DNA from: Phycisphaerales bacterium
GTDB taxonomy: Bacteria > Planctomycetota > Phycisphaerae > Sedimentisphaerales > Anaerobacaceae
Length of the DNA: 64,000 nt
NCBI GenBank assembly: GCA_003170415.1
Contig: PMZJ01000027.1
Span: 1 to 64,000, forward strand
Reading direction: 5' to 3'
The notes below the pieces were generated by a model, which did no database searches, was not told the origin of the DNA, and saw only the letters and a list, made by a program, of their open reading frames with translations. Both the position numbers and the translations under genes were made by a program. Positions 44,336-55,526 of the stretch are shown in pieces. Numbering within the stretch: the first letter of the stretch is position 1; every line of letters begins with the position of its first letter.

Positions 44336-45442
44336 ATGAAAGTACAATTTAACAGGGAAGGATTAAGCCAGGCGCTTGCGTTACTAACCACGATAGTCCC
44401 GGACCGGACACCCAAGCCGATTCTGCGGTGCGTCAAGATAGACGCGGCAAAAGACGGCGTGAGGATATACGGCACGGATATGGAGGTGGGCATTAATTAC
44501 CTTCTTCCTGCGGTCGAGGTCAAGGAGCCGGGACAGGTTGTTGTGCCCGCAGCCCGACTTGCTGCCGTGGTGCGAGAGAGCACTGATGAGACGCTGATGC
44601 TCAAAGCAGCCGAGGGGCTTTGCGAGGTCAGAGGTGCGGACAGCCACTTCTCAATTTACGGCCAGGAGCCGTCGCAATATCCGCCGGTGCCGATATTCAA
44701 GGGTGAGCCGGATATTGAGGTGTCCATCGACAGTTTGCGGGTGGGCATCTCGCAGTGCCTGTTCGCGACCGCAAAAGAAAGCACCCGCTACGCAATCAAT
44801 GGTGTGTTATGGGAAATAAAAGGAAAGAAGTTAACCTTAGTCGCGACGGACGGCCGTCGGCTGGCGCGCAGCAGGGTCAACCTTGCCTCTAACCCCAGCG
44901 AAAAAGCTATTGCCGCAAAACCAATCGTGCCGGGCAAGACAATGGCGCTGCTGGAAAAACTCACCGGCGGCGAAAAGGATAAAGTCGCCGTCAAATTAGT
45001 TGACAACCAGATTATGTTTGCTTGTGGAAATGTTGTCGTATGCTCCAATCTCGTCGAGGGCAACTTCCCCAAGTACGAGGATATTATTCCCGCCGACTAC
45101 CAGAAAAAAATCACACTGCAAACCGACGTTGCGCTCAGTGCGGTAAGAAGAGCGGCGTTGTTGACCAGCGAGGAATCAAGAGGCATAAAATTGGCCGTCA
45201 GCAAGGACAAGCTGGTATTCTCAGGCAAGGCGCCCGAAACAGGCGACGCCGAAGTGGAAGTTGTCGTCGAGTACAAAGGCGAGCCGATAGAAATCGGTTT
45301 TAATCCCCAGTTTTTAGCTGAGGCCATCCGCGTTATTCGCGAGCCGCAGTTTGAGCTTGAGCTGGGCCAGTCGGACACGCCCGGGCTTATCAAGGCAGGG
45401 GCTAATTTTCTGCACGTGCTGATGCCGATAAATCTTTCGTAG
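44336..45442 (+). CDS. dnaN: DNA polymerase III beta sliding clamp
   Basis: 368 residues forming three similar clamp domains. Domain 1 starts MKVQFNREGLSQALALLTTI; YAINGVLWEIKGKKLTLVATDGRRLA in parts (NGVLWE, ATDGRRLA) marks the domain 2 core; the C terminus ends HVLMPINLS, close to the family's M-P-hydrophobic end. Next come the dciA-like gene and gyrB, the common dnaN-gyrB neighbourhood but with no recF. Confidence 0.96.
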   Translation: MKVQFNREGLSQALALLTTIVPDRTPKPILRCVKIDAAKDGVRIYGTDMEVGINYLLPAVEVKEPGQVVVPAARLAAVVRESTDETLMLKAAEGLCEVRGADSHFSIYGQEPSQYPPVPIFKGEPDIEVSIDSLRVGISQCLFATAKESTRYAINGVLWEIKGKKLTLVATDGRRLARSRVNLASNPSEKAIAAKPIVPGKTMALLEKLTGGEKDKVAVKLVDNQIMFACGNVVVCSNLVEGNFPKYEDIIPADYQKKITLQTDVALSAVRRAALLTSEESRGIKLAVSKDKLVFSGKAPETGDAEVEVVVEYKGEPIEIGFNPQFLAEAIRVIREPQFELELGQSDTPGLIKAGANFLHVLMPINLS

Positions 45443-45463
45443 GCCTTCACAAGGGATTGTCGA

Positions 45464-48261
<2,798 letters not shown>

Positions 48262-48353
48262 TTTTGTTTTGCTGTAACGGAAAAAAATTTAACATTCCGA
48301 GGGAAATTTTCCCTTGCAAAGCAATCCGTAGTTGGACAAAATACAGTTGGTGT

Positions 48354-48378
48354 TCGATGCTCGAATAGCGAGTATCGA
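48354..48378 (+). repeat. TCGAT...ATCGA low-complexity inverted repeat
   Basis: TCGATGCTCG (48354-48363) pairs with CGAGTATCGA (48369-48378), 9 of 10, in a stretch of GAGTATC-like words. It lies in the gap between gyrB and a TPR lipoprotein gene. Confidence 0.5.
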
Positions 48379-48417
48379 GTATCCAATATCCAGTAGACAT
48401 AGTCATGGAGGTGCAAG

Positions 48418-49104
48418 ATGAACGCTAAAGTGCGGGTAATAATTTCGGAGGTCATATTCTGCGTATTGCTTGTTGCTGGCTGTCAGAATACAAGCACTCC
48501 CAGGGTTGACCAGAACGTCAGGGCCGCTGCTGATATACACAAGGCCGAGCTGCTCAAGGAGCTGGACAAGAAATGGGAGAATCCGCCCGTTCATTTCGAG
48601 CTGGGCCAGCTATATCACGCCGCCGGCGATTACTCCAAGGCCGAATACTACTACAATATCGCCCTGGGCTTCAATCCCGCTTACCGAGAGGTTCAGGCCG
48701 CGATGGTGAAGCTTCAGCTTGACAAGGGTGACAAGACGAGGGCCGACTGGGTCGCCAACGGTTATATGACACAGGTGGCCTCGATGCCGGAACAGCTTCT
48801 ATCGCTTGGTGTGGCCTTCGAGAAACAGGGGCTTGATGATTACGCCTTGAAGTGTTATCAGGAGGCCCTCAAAACGGCACCAGATTCGTCGGCGGTAAAT
48901 CGACAACTTGGCTACTACTACCTCAACAAGAATAAAAAGGACCTCGCCAAGGAATACTTTATTCGCAGTTTCCAGCTTAATCCGGATCAACCGGACGTTT
49001 CCGGCGAGCTTGGTCGGCTGGGAGTGGCGGTTCGGATTCCTGAGGCCCCGGTGTCGCCGCAGGATATGAAACAGACTACGAAACCGGCGTCTCAGCCAAA
49101 ATAA
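48418..49104 (+). CDS. TPR lipoprotein
   Basis: 228 residues. Lipobox LLVAGC near residue 21, then three to four TPR units (HFELGQLYHAAGDYSKAEYY; YALKCYQEALKTAPDSSAVN; LAKEYFIRSFQLNPDQPDVS), with a Thr/Pro-rich tail. GGAGG precedes the ATG. Followed by a strong terminator. Probably an envelope assembly or scaffold lipoprotein; partner unknown. Confidence 0.82.
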   Translation: MNAKVRVIISEVIFCVLLVAGCQNTSTPRVDQNVRAAADIHKAELLKELDKKWENPPVHFELGQLYHAAGDYSKAEYYYNIALGFNPAYREVQAAMVKLQLDKGDKTRADWVANGYMTQVASMPEQLLSLGVAFEKQGLDDYALKCYQEALKTAPDSSAVNRQLGYYYLNKNKKDLAKEYFIRSFQLNPDQPDVSGELGRLGVAVRIPEAPVSPQDMKQTTKPASQPK

Positions 49105-49129
49105 GCAGAAAATACAAACGTGTCTTTAT

Positions 49130-49166
49130 GCCCTGCGGTGAACGGATTTGCCGCGGGGCTTTTTTA
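49130..49166 (+). terminator. Rho-independent terminator after the TPR lipoprotein
   Basis: GCCCTGCGG (49130-49138) pairs with CCGCGGGGC (49151-49159), one G-U, followed by TTTTTTA. Confidence 0.8.
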
Positions 49167-49251
49167 TTGATAATTGGTTATTTCCGGATGGCAGTATTGC
49201 GTCCTGCTCGCCGGGGCCGTAATCATCAATAATCAATGGTCAATTATCAAT
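49166..49251 (+). repeat. ATTGATAATTG inverted repeat
   Basis: ATTGATAATTG (49166-49176) and CAATTATCAAT (49241-49251) are perfect 11-bp arms, with AATCAATGGT words inside. Immediately after the terminator, before ftsK. Confidence 0.6.
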
Positions 49252-49372
49252 GGAAAATCATTGGACTTGCCGATAAAGCAATAGTTGTTTTGCAGCACAG
49301 GCGGCTGTTATTTTCACGGACGTTATTTTTTATCGGACGCTATTTATTATGAGTCGTGTGAAGGACAAAAGA

Positions 49373-51763
49373 ATGAAGATAAGGGCCCTGCAATGCCTTC
49401 TTGTGGCGGGGCTGCTGGTGCTTTTTTGCGGTTGTCTTAGTTTTAATATAGGCGACTGGCCAAGCAAATTTGTTTATCCAAACAACACGCCGACAGCCAA
49501 CTGGTGCGGCCCGGCAGGGGCGTTGTTCGCGTATTACCTGCTGTATTACATCGGCCCCGGTGTATTTATCGTGTTGATTTCCGGTCTCTATTTTGCGATT
49601 GCCAAAGTCGCCGACATTGAGATAGAGCAGCCGGCCTTGCGAGGCGCGGGCCTTGTGCTGGTAACAACCGCGGCCTCGACGACGTTTTATTGTTTTACGC
49701 AGCACGGCATCTATGGGTTCCCGACGGGTTCAGGCGGCGTACTCGGGGTCGCCACCGCGGAGTTTTTGCGAAGCCATTTCGCCGTGCTTGGCACGGCCAT
49801 ACTTCTTGGCGCCACCTGGGTTGTCGGGATGATATTGCTGGCCGACCAGATTGTAGCGGTGGTTTTTGGCGCGATTGGTTTTGTGATTCGCAAGACGCTC
49901 GGTTTTGCGGCGCCGAAGTGGCTGACAGGGTCGGAGCAGTCGAGGGCGCTCGGTCAAATATGGCGTCGGCTCAGCGTCAGGCAGAAGCTTCAGCCGGCGA
50001 TTAATATAAAGACATCAGCCGCTGCTGGCAAGGCGGACGAGGACAAGCATGGATTGCCGGACAGGGACACTGATGTTGAATCTGCTCTTCACGGCACGAC
50101 GGCAATCGAAGGCGGGCCGGCTACCGCTCTTGCCCAGGCGAGGTTGCAGCCGATGACCCCGAAAAAGCCCACGCAGCCATACGAGCCGCCAAGCTATGAC
50201 GATTACACTATGCCGTCCATCGATTTGCTCGATGAGCCGGAGCATACATTTGCCTCCGTGCAGGAAAAGGTTGTCAAAGCCAAAGCGGTTGCGCTGGAAG
50301 GGTTGCTCAATGAGTTCGATATTTCCGCCAGAGTCGTGGCCGCAGAGACAGGGCCTGTCGTTACGATGTTTGAATTGCAGCTTGCCGCCGGCGTCAAGGT
50401 CAGCCAGATAAGCTCGCTTTCCAATGACATTGCCCGCGCGCTGGGCGTGGGCGCCGTTCGTATTGTCGCTCCATTGCCTGGCAAACACACCATCGGCGTC
50501 GAGGTGCCCAACAGCGAAAAAGAGCGGGTGCGTATGAAGGATATGCTGCAACTGGCGGGCAGCAAGCCCGAAGGTATGGCGATACCGCTGTTTTTGGGCA
50601 AGGATTCCTCCGGCGAGGCACTGGTTTCTGATTTGGCGAGTATGCCTCATTTGCTGATTGCGGGCACGACCGGGTCGGGCAAAAGCGTGTGCATTAATAC
50701 TATTATCGCGGGCATACTTCTGACCCGCAGGCCTGATGAAGTGAAAATGATTCTCATCGACCCGAAAATGGTCGAGATGACCGCATTTAATACCATACCG
50801 CACCTGATGACGCCGATTGTTACCGAGACGCGGCGGGCAGTTCAAATTCTCGAATGGGCGACAATCAAGATGGACGAGCGATACGCCCTGCTGGCTGAGG
50901 CCCGCGTCAAGAATATCGGCGAATACAACGCGCTGGGGACCGAAGAAATCGTAAGGCGATTTGAGCCGACAAGCCCCGATGAGGAGGCGAAGATTCCCAA
51001 GAAGCTGCCTTACGTCGTGATAATAATCGATGAGCTGGCGGATTTGATGATGACCGCGGCTAAGGAAATCGAGGCGCATATCGTTCGACTGGCGCAGAAG
51101 AGCCGGGCGGTGGGGATTCATATTGTGCTGGCGACGCAGCGGCCGCAGGCGACGGTTGTTACGGGCCTGATTAAGGCCAATATGCCCACGCGCATCGGTT
51201 TCAGGGTCGCGGCGAGAATGGACAGCCGGATTATCCTCGACCAGAACGGCGCGGAAACGCTGTTGGGTCAGGGCGATATGCTGTTTTTGAAGCCGGGCAC
51301 CAGCGACCTTATTCGCGCCCAGGGCACATTTGTCAGCGACGACGAGGTTCGACGAATGGTCAAACATCTCAAGGAAGTCGCCGAGCCGCAGTTCCATCCT
51401 GAGCTGACACAGCTTGGTCAGCCGGACACAACCGATATGATAGCCGACGAGTTGTTCGACGATGCCGTGCGGATTGTCCTCGACAGCAAGCGCGGCAGCG
51501 TATCACTGTTGCAGCGTCGCCTTGGCGTTGGCTACGCCCGCGCATCGCGTATGATAGAGCAAATGGCCGCGCTGGGCGTCCTCGGCGAATACAAGGGCAG
51601 CCAGGCGCGCGAGGTGATGATGGGCGTCGAGGACTGGGAGCAATTGCGAGACGAGATGGAAAAACAGAGGGTCTCGGAAGCCGGCGGGCAGAAGGCCGAA
51701 GACCAGTCGTATTTAAGTGAGGGCCAGCAGGGCTACGCCGCCGTCGATAAAGAGGAAGATTAA
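49373..51763 (+). CDS. ftsK: DNA translocase FtsK
   Basis: About 796 residues: N-terminal membrane region with about four helices (first 165 residues), variable linker, then the RecA-like motor with Walker A GTTGSGKS (Lys437) and Walker B YVVIIIDELADLMM, and a C-terminal gamma winged helix (RRLGVGYARASRMIEQMAAL) that reads KOPS-like sites. Moves chromosome ends through the division septum. The ATG at 49373 is fixed by AAGGA 7 nt upstream, 8 codons after an alternative ATG. No dif site is recognised nearby. Confidence 0.96.
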   Translation: MKIRALQCLLVAGLLVLFCGCLSFNIGDWPSKFVYPNNTPTANWCGPAGALFAYYLLYYIGPGVFIVLISGLYFAIAKVADIEIEQPALRGAGLVLVTTAASTTFYCFTQHGIYGFPTGSGGVLGVATAEFLRSHFAVLGTAILLGATWVVGMILLADQIVAVVFGAIGFVIRKTLGFAAPKWLTGSEQSRALGQIWRRLSVRQKLQPAINIKTSAAAGKADEDKHGLPDRDTDVESALHGTTAIEGGPATALAQARLQPMTPKKPTQPYEPPSYDDYTMPSIDLLDEPEHTFASVQEKVVKAKAVALEGLLNEFDISARVVAAETGPVVTMFELQLAAGVKVSQISSLSNDIARALGVGAVRIVAPLPGKHTIGVEVPNSEKERVRMKDMLQLAGSKPEGMAIPLFLGKDSSGEALVSDLASMPHLLIAGTTGSGKSVCINTIIAGILLTRRPDEVKMILIDPKMVEMTAFNTIPHLMTPIVTETRRAVQILEWATIKMDERYALLAEARVKNIGEYNALGTEEIVRRFEPTSPDEEAKIPKKLPYVVIIIDELADLMMTAAKEIEAHIVRLAQKSRAVGIHIVLATQRPQATVVTGLIKANMPTRIGFRVAARMDSRIILDQNGAETLLGQGDMLFLKPGTSDLIRAQGTFVSDDEVRRMVKHLKEVAEPQFHPELTQLGQPDTTDMIADELFDDAVRIVLDSKRGSVSLLQRRLGVGYARASRMIEQMAALGVLGEYKGSQAREVMMGVEDWEQLRDEMEKQRVSEAGGQKAEDQSYLSEGQQGYAAVDKEED

Positions 51764-51791
51764 CCCGGTGCTATAAGAAAAAGACTCCCCT

Positions 51792-51810
51792 GCTACGCGG
51801 CCTTCGTAGC
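51792..51810 (+). repeat. GCTACG...CGTAGC palindrome
   Basis: GCTACG (51792-51797), 7 nt, CGTAGC (51805-51810); a third GGCTACG follows near 51826. Related in wording to 231-250. In the 146-bp gap between ftsK and rlmN. Confidence 0.45.
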
Positions 51811-51909
51811 CCGCGTTTGCCTCAGGGCTACGATTTTGCCCAGTGAAGTCCATTACCAGGGCGAAGAAGGCTGACCCTTTTTTCTTTTTTTCTGGTAAAA
51901 TACCCTCCT

Positions 51910-52956
51910 GTGGAAAAAGACCTTAAATCAAAGACGGTTGTCCAGCTTGAGCGTCTCGTTACGGGGCTGGGGCAGCCCAAATACATAGCGGGGTACATCT
52001 TCAGCGCGATTCAGTCCCGCGGCGTGACCGATATTTCCGCAATCACCACGCTGAGTAAATCTTTTCGAGCCAAACTTGCCGAAGAGGGTTACTATATTTC
52101 CAAACTGGGGATTGTTGACAAGCTGACGGACCCGGACGGGACGGTGAAATACGTCTTCGGGTTACACGACGGAGGCAGGGTAGAATCGGTATTGCTATTC
52201 GATGATGACCGGCGGACGCTATGTGTCTCGACACAGGTCGGCTGTGCGATGGGCTGTGTATTTTGCGCGACCGGCCGGCTTGGCCTTGCGAGAAACCTGA
52301 CCGTCGGCGAGATTGTTGACCAGGTCAATTTGGTTGGAGGGGACTCGCCAAAGGCGGACGCTCGTATCAGCAACATTGTCTTTATGGGTATGGGCGAGCC
52401 GTTGGCGAATTATGACGCCGTGCTTGACGCGGTCCGGATACTGAATAATTCGGCGGGCAGGCATATCGGGATTCGTCATTTGACGATGAGCACCTGCGGG
52501 CTTGTTGAAGGTATAGAGCGATTGGCCGAGGAGGATATCCAGCCGCGATTAGCGATATCGCTCAACGCGCCCACCGACGCCATCCGGCAAAAACTGATGC
52601 CGATTACAAAAAAGTATCCGCTGAACCGACTGTTTGCGGTGATTGAGCGTTATCAGCGCACGACGCGAAACAGGGTTACATTCGAGTATTGCCTGATAAA
52701 AGGCGTCAACGACACGGTTCTTCACGCCCAGATGCTGGTTAAGCGGCTGCGCGGGGTTATGTGCAACGTGAATCTGATAGAGTATAATCCTCACGAAGGT
52801 TGTAACTTGAAACCCAGCGGCCGGCAAGCGATTGAACGTTTTGCAGGCGTATTGAAAGACGCCGGCATAGAGACAACCGTCCGGCTGAAGATGGGCCAGA
52901 CCATAAACGCCGCCTGCGGGCAGCTTGGCGCTAAAAGAACGGAGAATTTAGAATGA
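51910..52956 (+). CDS. rlmN: 23S rRNA (adenine-2503) methyltransferase RlmN
   Basis: Radical-SAM methyltransferase for 23S rRNA A2503 (and some tRNAs). 348 residues. Cluster motif CAMGCVFC (CxxxCxxC), FMGMGEPLANYD, STCGLVEGIERLA with the family's first redox Cys, and the C-terminal INAACGQLG Cys. A GTG at 51910 is used; no clear ribosome site. The stop and the next start overlap (ATGA), inside an inverted repeat. Confidence 0.94.
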   Translation: MEKDLKSKTVVQLERLVTGLGQPKYIAGYIFSAIQSRGVTDISAITTLSKSFRAKLAEEGYYISKLGIVDKLTDPDGTVKYVFGLHDGGRVESVLLFDDDRRTLCVSTQVGCAMGCVFCATGRLGLARNLTVGEIVDQVNLVGGDSPKADARISNIVFMGMGEPLANYDAVLDAVRILNNSAGRHIGIRHLTMSTCGLVEGIERLAEEDIQPRLAISLNAPTDAIRQKLMPITKKYPLNRLFAVIERYQRTTRNRVTFEYCLIKGVNDTVLHAQMLVKRLRGVMCNVNLIEYNPHEGCNLKPSGRQAIERFAGVLKDAGIETTVRLKMGQTINAACGQLGAKRTENLE

Positions 52957-53071
52957 AGAACCTGGAATTGAGAATTGAGAAGGAAGAATTAAAAATTATT
53001 GTGGGCTTGGCCATCCCTTCCGGGAGACGCGATTACCAATTCTTAATTCTAAATTCTAAATTCTTAATTTG
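52942..53071 (+). repeat. AATTGAGAATT-type inverted repeat spanning a gene junction
   Basis: Left arm 52942-52998 (GAATTTAGAATG, AATTGAGAATTGAGAAGG, AAGAATTAAAAATT words) and right arm 53039-53071 (AATTCTTAATTC, TAAATTCTAAATTCTTAATT) are imperfect complements. Together they hold the last residues and stop of rlmN and the first codons of the next gene. Confidence 0.65.
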
Positions 53072-54077
53072 CTTTTTGGGCGTGATGTTCTGTTCCGTTG
53101 CGATGGCTGACTCGCTGAAGTTCAAATTCTCGCCGGGCGACAGGTATTCTTTGGTGTCGGTTACCGAGCAGAAAATGGCGAGAGTGGTGGACGGAAACGA
53201 GCGGGCCTTCGAACAAAGCACGCGGCTTGAATGTGATTTTGATATAGAAGAAGTCGATGAGGCCGGCTTCGCCTGGGTCAAGTACGTTTACAGGCGGGTC
53301 ATTATGAAAGGCAAGTCGCCGGAGTTGAATTTTGCTTTTGATTCCGACGCAAATCAGTTTAAAACGCCCATACAGGCGATGCCGTTACGCCTGGCGGTTG
53401 GAGAGGAGCTGTATTTGCAAATAACGCCGCAGGGCCGAATAGAGAAAATTAATGGTCTGCAGGTCCTTATTACCTCTGCCAAGGCCAAAATGAGCAATTT
53501 TGCCGGCGCAGACAAAATCGGCCAAGGCATCGACCAGCGGTTTGCTGAACCGACAATCAGGCGTGAACTTGAGGACCAATTGAGGGTTTTCCCAGAGCCG
53601 AACGAGGGAGAGTCAACGTGGAGCCACACCGAGATTCTGTCGTCCGCCGAAGCGGGCTATGCCCAGGCAGAGCAGATAGAGGAAGCGAACATAGTTTTCG
53701 AGAGGACCTTCCGGTTAAATCCTGACAAATCGGGGCAAGGCGGGATTGCTGTTGTGGATGTCAATTTGGTTATTAAGTCGGCTTCTACCCCCGTTTTGAG
53801 CACGACGGTGCCAGAATCTTCCATTAGGGCCAACAGGGAGATATTGGGCGAGGGCACCGGCCGGATTGAAATCGAGGAGGCCACGGGCCGGATTATTAGC
53901 AGCAAAATGACGCAGGATGTGACAGAAAGAGTCAAATATGTTGCCCAAGGCCCGATGCTTCGGTCGCCCCCGGCCCCTGAGCCGAGTACCACGCATACGG
54001 TTACGACCTTCCAGATGACGAAAATCGAGGGAGCCAAACCCGCCCCTCCGGCAGATGCCAACGAAAAAGGGGCCTGA
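52953..54077 (+). CDS. Exported protein with repeat-derived N terminus
   Basis: 374 residues from the ATG that overlaps the rlmN stop. The first 30 or so residues (KNLELRIEKEELKI onward) are coded by the inverted repeat. Residues about 30-50 (FLILNSKFLICFLGVMFCSVAMA) act as a signal peptide, read in parts. The rest is mixed beta/alpha with no known domain I can place; it contains LNFAFDSDANQFKTPIQAMP. The start is uncertain because of the repeat; a later one close to VMFCSVAMADS (53085 onward) would give a normal signal peptide. Confidence 0.65.
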   Translation: MKNLELRIEKEELKIIVGLAIPSGRRDYQFLILNSKFLICFLGVMFCSVAMADSLKFKFSPGDRYSLVSVTEQKMARVVDGNERAFEQSTRLECDFDIEEVDEAGFAWVKYVYRRVIMKGKSPELNFAFDSDANQFKTPIQAMPLRLAVGEELYLQITPQGRIEKINGLQVLITSAKAKMSNFAGADKIGQGIDQRFAEPTIRRELEDQLRVFPEPNEGESTWSHTEILSSAEAGYAQAEQIEEANIVFERTFRLNPDKSGQGGIAVVDVNLVIKSASTPVLSTTVPESSIRANREILGEGTGRIEIEEATGRIISSKMTQDVTERVKYVAQGPMLRSPPAPEPSTTHTVTTFQMTKIEGAKPAPPADANEKGA

Positions 54078-54108
54078 CCTCTTTTCCCCTCTTTTTTTGA
54101 AAAATGAC

Positions 54109-54137
54109 TTGCCGGGGCGGGGCGGATAAGGTATATT
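54109..54137 (+). promoter_or_regulatory. Promoter before tRNA-Gln
   Basis: TTGCCG (54109-54114), 17 bp, TATATT (54132-54137). Likely drives tRNA-Gln and perhaps the glmU operon. Confidence 0.4.
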
Positions 54138-54253
54138 GCTCCCGATTAGCTCCGTCGCAAGGGGCGGTGTGGGTCAACAGTATCACGGCATAGTTGATTC
54201 AGGCCTCCGACGGCGTCCAGTCAGGCCGACAAAGAGAATGGCCTCCGTGACAA

Positions 54254-54345
54254 CTTGGAAGTTTAGAACTTAAAGTGCAAAGCCAACAAGCTTTTAATTT
54301 TCAGGTTTGGTTTTGGGTTTTTCGCTTTGCGTTTTAAGATTTAAC
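54254..54345 (+). repeat. Imperfect inverted repeat upstream of tRNA-Gln
   Basis: CTTAAAGTGCAAAGC (54270-54284) pairs with GCTTTGCGTTTTAAG (54324-54338), with two mismatches. Shares AGTGCAAA and TGGTTTTG...GTTTTAAG words with the copy after the tRNA. Confidence 0.6.
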
Positions 54346-54349
54346 AGAT

Positions 54350-54421
54350 TACCCGGTGGTGTAATCGGTAACACAGGAGGTTTTGGTCCTCCCATTCCAG
54401 GTTCGAGTCCTGGCCGGGTAG
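54350..54421 (+). tRNA. tRNA-Gln (anticodon UUG)
   Basis: Full cloverleaf by eye: acceptor TACCCGG/CCGGGTA, D-arm GTGT/ACAC, anticodon stem GGAGG/CCTCC with loop TTTTGGT (34-36 = TTG, for CAA), T-arm CCAGG-TTCGAGT-CCTGG, discriminator G. CCA is not encoded. 72 nt. Confidence 0.93.
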
Positions 54422-54425
54422 GTAA

Positions 54426-54519
54426 GAACTAAAAGGTTAAAGTTCGAAGTGCAAAACTGAAGCGTGAAAGCTTTAAGTTTTAAGATATGGTTTTGAGTTT
54501 AGCATTTTAAGGTTTAAGT
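54426..54519 (+). repeat. Imperfect inverted repeat downstream of tRNA-Gln
   Basis: CTAAAAGGTTAAAGTTCG (54429 onward) pairs loosely with the reverse of GTTTAGCATTTTAAGGTTTA (54497-54516). Similar in wording and length to the copy before the tRNA, so the tRNA lies between two related elements. It ends just before glmU. Confidence 0.55.
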
Positions 54520-54523
54520 TGTC

Positions 54524-55516
54524 GTGCAAAGGGTTGCGATAATTCTGGCCGCCGGCGTCAGCAAGCGGATGAACACGAAGATGCCAAAGGTCCTCCACGA
54601 GGTCTGCGGAAGGCCTATGCTTTTCTATGTGCTGGATGCCTGCCGGGGGGTCGGTGTTGATAAAATGTACGTTGTTGTGGGCTTTAACTCCGAGCAGGTA
54701 AAGGAGCAATTCGACGACGCGGGCGATATAATCTGGGTAACTCAACCCGAGCAGAAAGGGACCGCCCACGCGGTGATGTGCTGCAGGGAATATTTGAAGA
54801 ATTTCGCGGGCCAGACGCTGGTGCTTTGCGGCGACGGTCCCCTTATTCGGACGGAGACGCTGAAAACGGTTGTCGCCAAGCACGAGGCCGAACATGCCGC
54901 CGCGACGCTTGCCACGGCTATTCTTGAAGACCCGACCGGTTACGGACGCATTGCCCGCGACACCTATGGCAATATACAGGGTATCGTCGAAGACGCCAAC
55001 TGCACGCCCGAACAACTGAAAATCCAGGAAGTCAACCCAAGTTATTATCTTTTCGATAACAAGATTCTTTTTGAATACGTCGAGCGGGTTGGGCCCGACA
55101 AAGCCAAGGGCGAGTTCTATCTTACCGATGCGCTGGCGATGATTATTGAGAGCGGGCATAAGGTTGTGGCTGTTACGGCGGTTCGCCCGGAAGAGGCGGT
55201 CAGCGTCAACAGCCGGGAGCAGCTCAGTGATGCCGGCAAGATTATGCAGCGAAGAATCCAGAGACGCCTGATGGAAACCGGCGTTACTATCGTTGACCCG
55301 CCCAATACTTGGATAGACGCGAGGGTGCAAATCGGGCAGGACACCGTCATTGAGCCGTTCTGCTGCATATTCGGCGAGGTCGTAATAGGCAAAAACTGCC
55401 GAATCGGGCCGTTTGTACGCCTGCAAAACAGCGCGAAAATCGGAGACGGCGTTATACTCGAAGCCGGGTACTCGAATGTCGAGCGCCGGGAAACAGGCAA
55501 CGGGCGCCGGGGATAA
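54524..55516 (+). CDS. glmU: GlmU-type UDP-GlcNAc pyrophosphorylase, short form
   Basis: 330 residues against about 450 for bifunctional GlmU. The uridyltransferase fold is complete: LAAGVSKRMNTKMPKVLHEV, LCGDGPLI, and NPSYYLFDN; then only three or so left-handed beta-helix coils (IGQDTVIEPFCCIFGEVVIG). The acetyltransferase active site is missing, so glucosamine-1-P acetylation must be done elsewhere. The GTG start at 54524 is right after a repeat. The last residues (SNVERRETGNGRRG) look like non-conserved sequence. prs follows 10 nt later. Confidence 0.85.
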   Translation: MQRVAIILAAGVSKRMNTKMPKVLHEVCGRPMLFYVLDACRGVGVDKMYVVVGFNSEQVKEQFDDAGDIIWVTQPEQKGTAHAVMCCREYLKNFAGQTLVLCGDGPLIRTETLKTVVAKHEAEHAAATLATAILEDPTGYGRIARDTYGNIQGIVEDANCTPEQLKIQEVNPSYYLFDNKILFEYVERVGPDKAKGEFYLTDALAMIIESGHKVVAVTAVRPEEAVSVNSREQLSDAGKIMQRRIQRRLMETGVTIVDPPNTWIDARVQIGQDTVIEPFCCIFGEVVIGKNCRIGPFVRLQNSAKIGDGVILEAGYSNVERRETGNGRRG

Positions 55517-55526
55517 GGAGCGAGAG

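Noticed and set aside
48262-48340. GGGAAATTTTCCC after gyrB as a terminator
   Set aside because: The stem is only six A/T-rich pairs with a one-base loop and lacks a T-run, so it is not reported as a terminator.
50015-51397. Long open frame of 460 codons antisense to ftsK
   Set aside because: It is opposite a clearly conserved FtsK motor domain, has no recognisable domain, and is His/Arg/Gln-rich as expected of a shadow frame in GC-rich DNA.
54524-55516. glmU truncated by frameshift
   Set aside because: No GlmU acetyltransferase coding is visible in other frames downstream; prs begins 10 nt later.
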